NCBI GenBank assembly: GCA_910584865.1
Contig: CAJUCE010000041.1
Span: forward strand, 1-44,313
Source of the DNA: an uncultured Acetatifactor sp.
GTDB lineage: Bacteria; Bacillota; Clostridia; Lachnospirales; Lachnospiraceae
Length of the DNA: 44,313 nt
Reading direction: 5' to 3'
Part shown: positions 43,988 through 44,313 of the stretch, piece by piece
How the letters are laid out: every line of letters starts with the position of its first letter
Position numbering within the stretch: position 1 is the first letter of the stretch
Program-made: the position numbers and the translations under genes
Notes under the pieces: model-generated
The model's input: the letters and a program-made list of their open reading frames with translations, nothing else
Told to the model about the DNA's origin: nothing
The model's database searches: none

Positions 43988-44313
43988 GTGATAGCAGAGG
44001 AATTGCTTAAGATAAAATCATTTGGCAGCGACAGGAAAAGCGCTGTCACAGAGGGGGACATCTCACAGAAGGAGGCGGAACTGGGATTCTGCCTGCCTGC
44101 AGCCCTGCGGGAGCTGTCCGGGCATCCCATCTACAATGCCGCCCCGCCCGAGCCGCCCCGGGAGAGGGAGCTTCTTTCCATTGCCCTGGTGCTGCAGTTT
44201 CTCTGCGATTTTGCCGGAATCGAGGCATCAGAGGAGGAATGCTATATGGAACTGGAAAAGCAGGCAAAGCGGGCGGAACGGCAACAGCAGGCAGAGTGGC
44301 AACAGCAGGCGGA
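43988..44313 (+). CDS. Probable SUKH (SMI1/KNR4) family protein, 3' end outside the window
   Basis: Open from a GTG at 43988 (GGAGG ten bases upstream) to the window edge, at least 108 codons. KSAVTEGDISQKEAELGFCLPAALRELSG fits the SUKH N-terminal pattern (E-x-E-x-x-LG-x-x-LP-x-x-L-x-x-L). The later part is rich in Glu/Gln/Arg (KQAKRAERQQQAEWQQQA). SUKH proteins are common immunity proteins against polymorphic toxins. It starts 18 bases after the previous stop, so probably the same transcript. Confidence 0.6.
   Translation, partial: MIAEELLKIKSFGSDRKSAVTEGDISQKEAELGFCLPAALRELSGHPIYNAAPPEPPRERELLSIALVLQFLCDFAGIEASEEECYMELEKQAKRAERQQQAEWQQQA

Overview
The window looks like a chromosomal segment of a gut-type Firmicute, most likely Lachnospiraceae (order Eubacteriales); the genus cannot be fixed from sequence alone. 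The signs are strong Shine-Dalgarno sites, LytTR/AgrC-type signalling, carbohydrate ABC operons that lack their own ATPase gene, a class C beta-lactamase-like hydrolase, an endonuclease Q-UvrD fusion, and the style of the lipoproteins. Much of the segment is accessory DNA: I count about ten decayed genes or fragments.

Left part (1-17.6 kb): a response regulator-diguanylate cyclase is followed by an overlapping LytTR response regulator/AgrC-like kinase pair. Next come a class II lanthipeptide synthetase (lanM) broken by one frameshift, a 47-codon ORF for a putative secreted peptide, and an array of large lipoproteins. Each of these has a propeller-like N-terminal half and a solute-binding-protein C-terminal half, and no permease gene lies near them. 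The promoters of lanM and of the peptide/first lipoprotein unit carry the same element: two ACCGATTAAGG-like direct repeats exactly 21 bp apart, placed at the same distance from the -10 box. That is the layout of AgrA-type LytTR operators, so I infer that the adjacent two-component system drives both units. The array is unstable. One copy has lost most of its binding domain, two copies have collapsed into one broken locus, and an AAA-ATPase/PD-(D/E)XK gene sits inside the array on the other strand. The later copies share a different promoter block.

Middle (17.6-29.5 kb): this holds a small lipoprotein, a GNAT acetyltransferase, gene scraps and a strong terminator. An AraC regulator with a large extra domain follows, then an MBOAT/SGNH pair that probably O-acetylates a surface polymer; the SGNH protein has six 13-residue repeats in its stalk. 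Next are a frameshifted propeller protein, glycerol kinase, and tRNA-Tyr and tRNA-Leu genes. The tRNAs are flanked by the tail of nagA and a decayed tyrosine recombinase, the scar of an old integration. A serine hydrolase and a TetR remnant follow.

Right part (29.6-36.3 kb): a catabolic operon encodes a binding protein, an amidohydrolase, two sugar-type permeases, a LacI regulator (TTG start) and an aldo/keto reductase. A 32-bp near-perfect palindrome over its promoter is the likely LacI operator.

End (36.4-44.3 kb): on the minus strand lie a discoidin-like protein, an endonuclease Q-UvrD helicase fusion, a capA scrap and a polysaccharide deacetylase. On the plus strand are a zinc-ribbon YwqG-like protein, a Sel1/TPR-like small protein and a partial SUKH-type protein, a set that resembles immunity-gene clusters of contact-dependent toxin systems.
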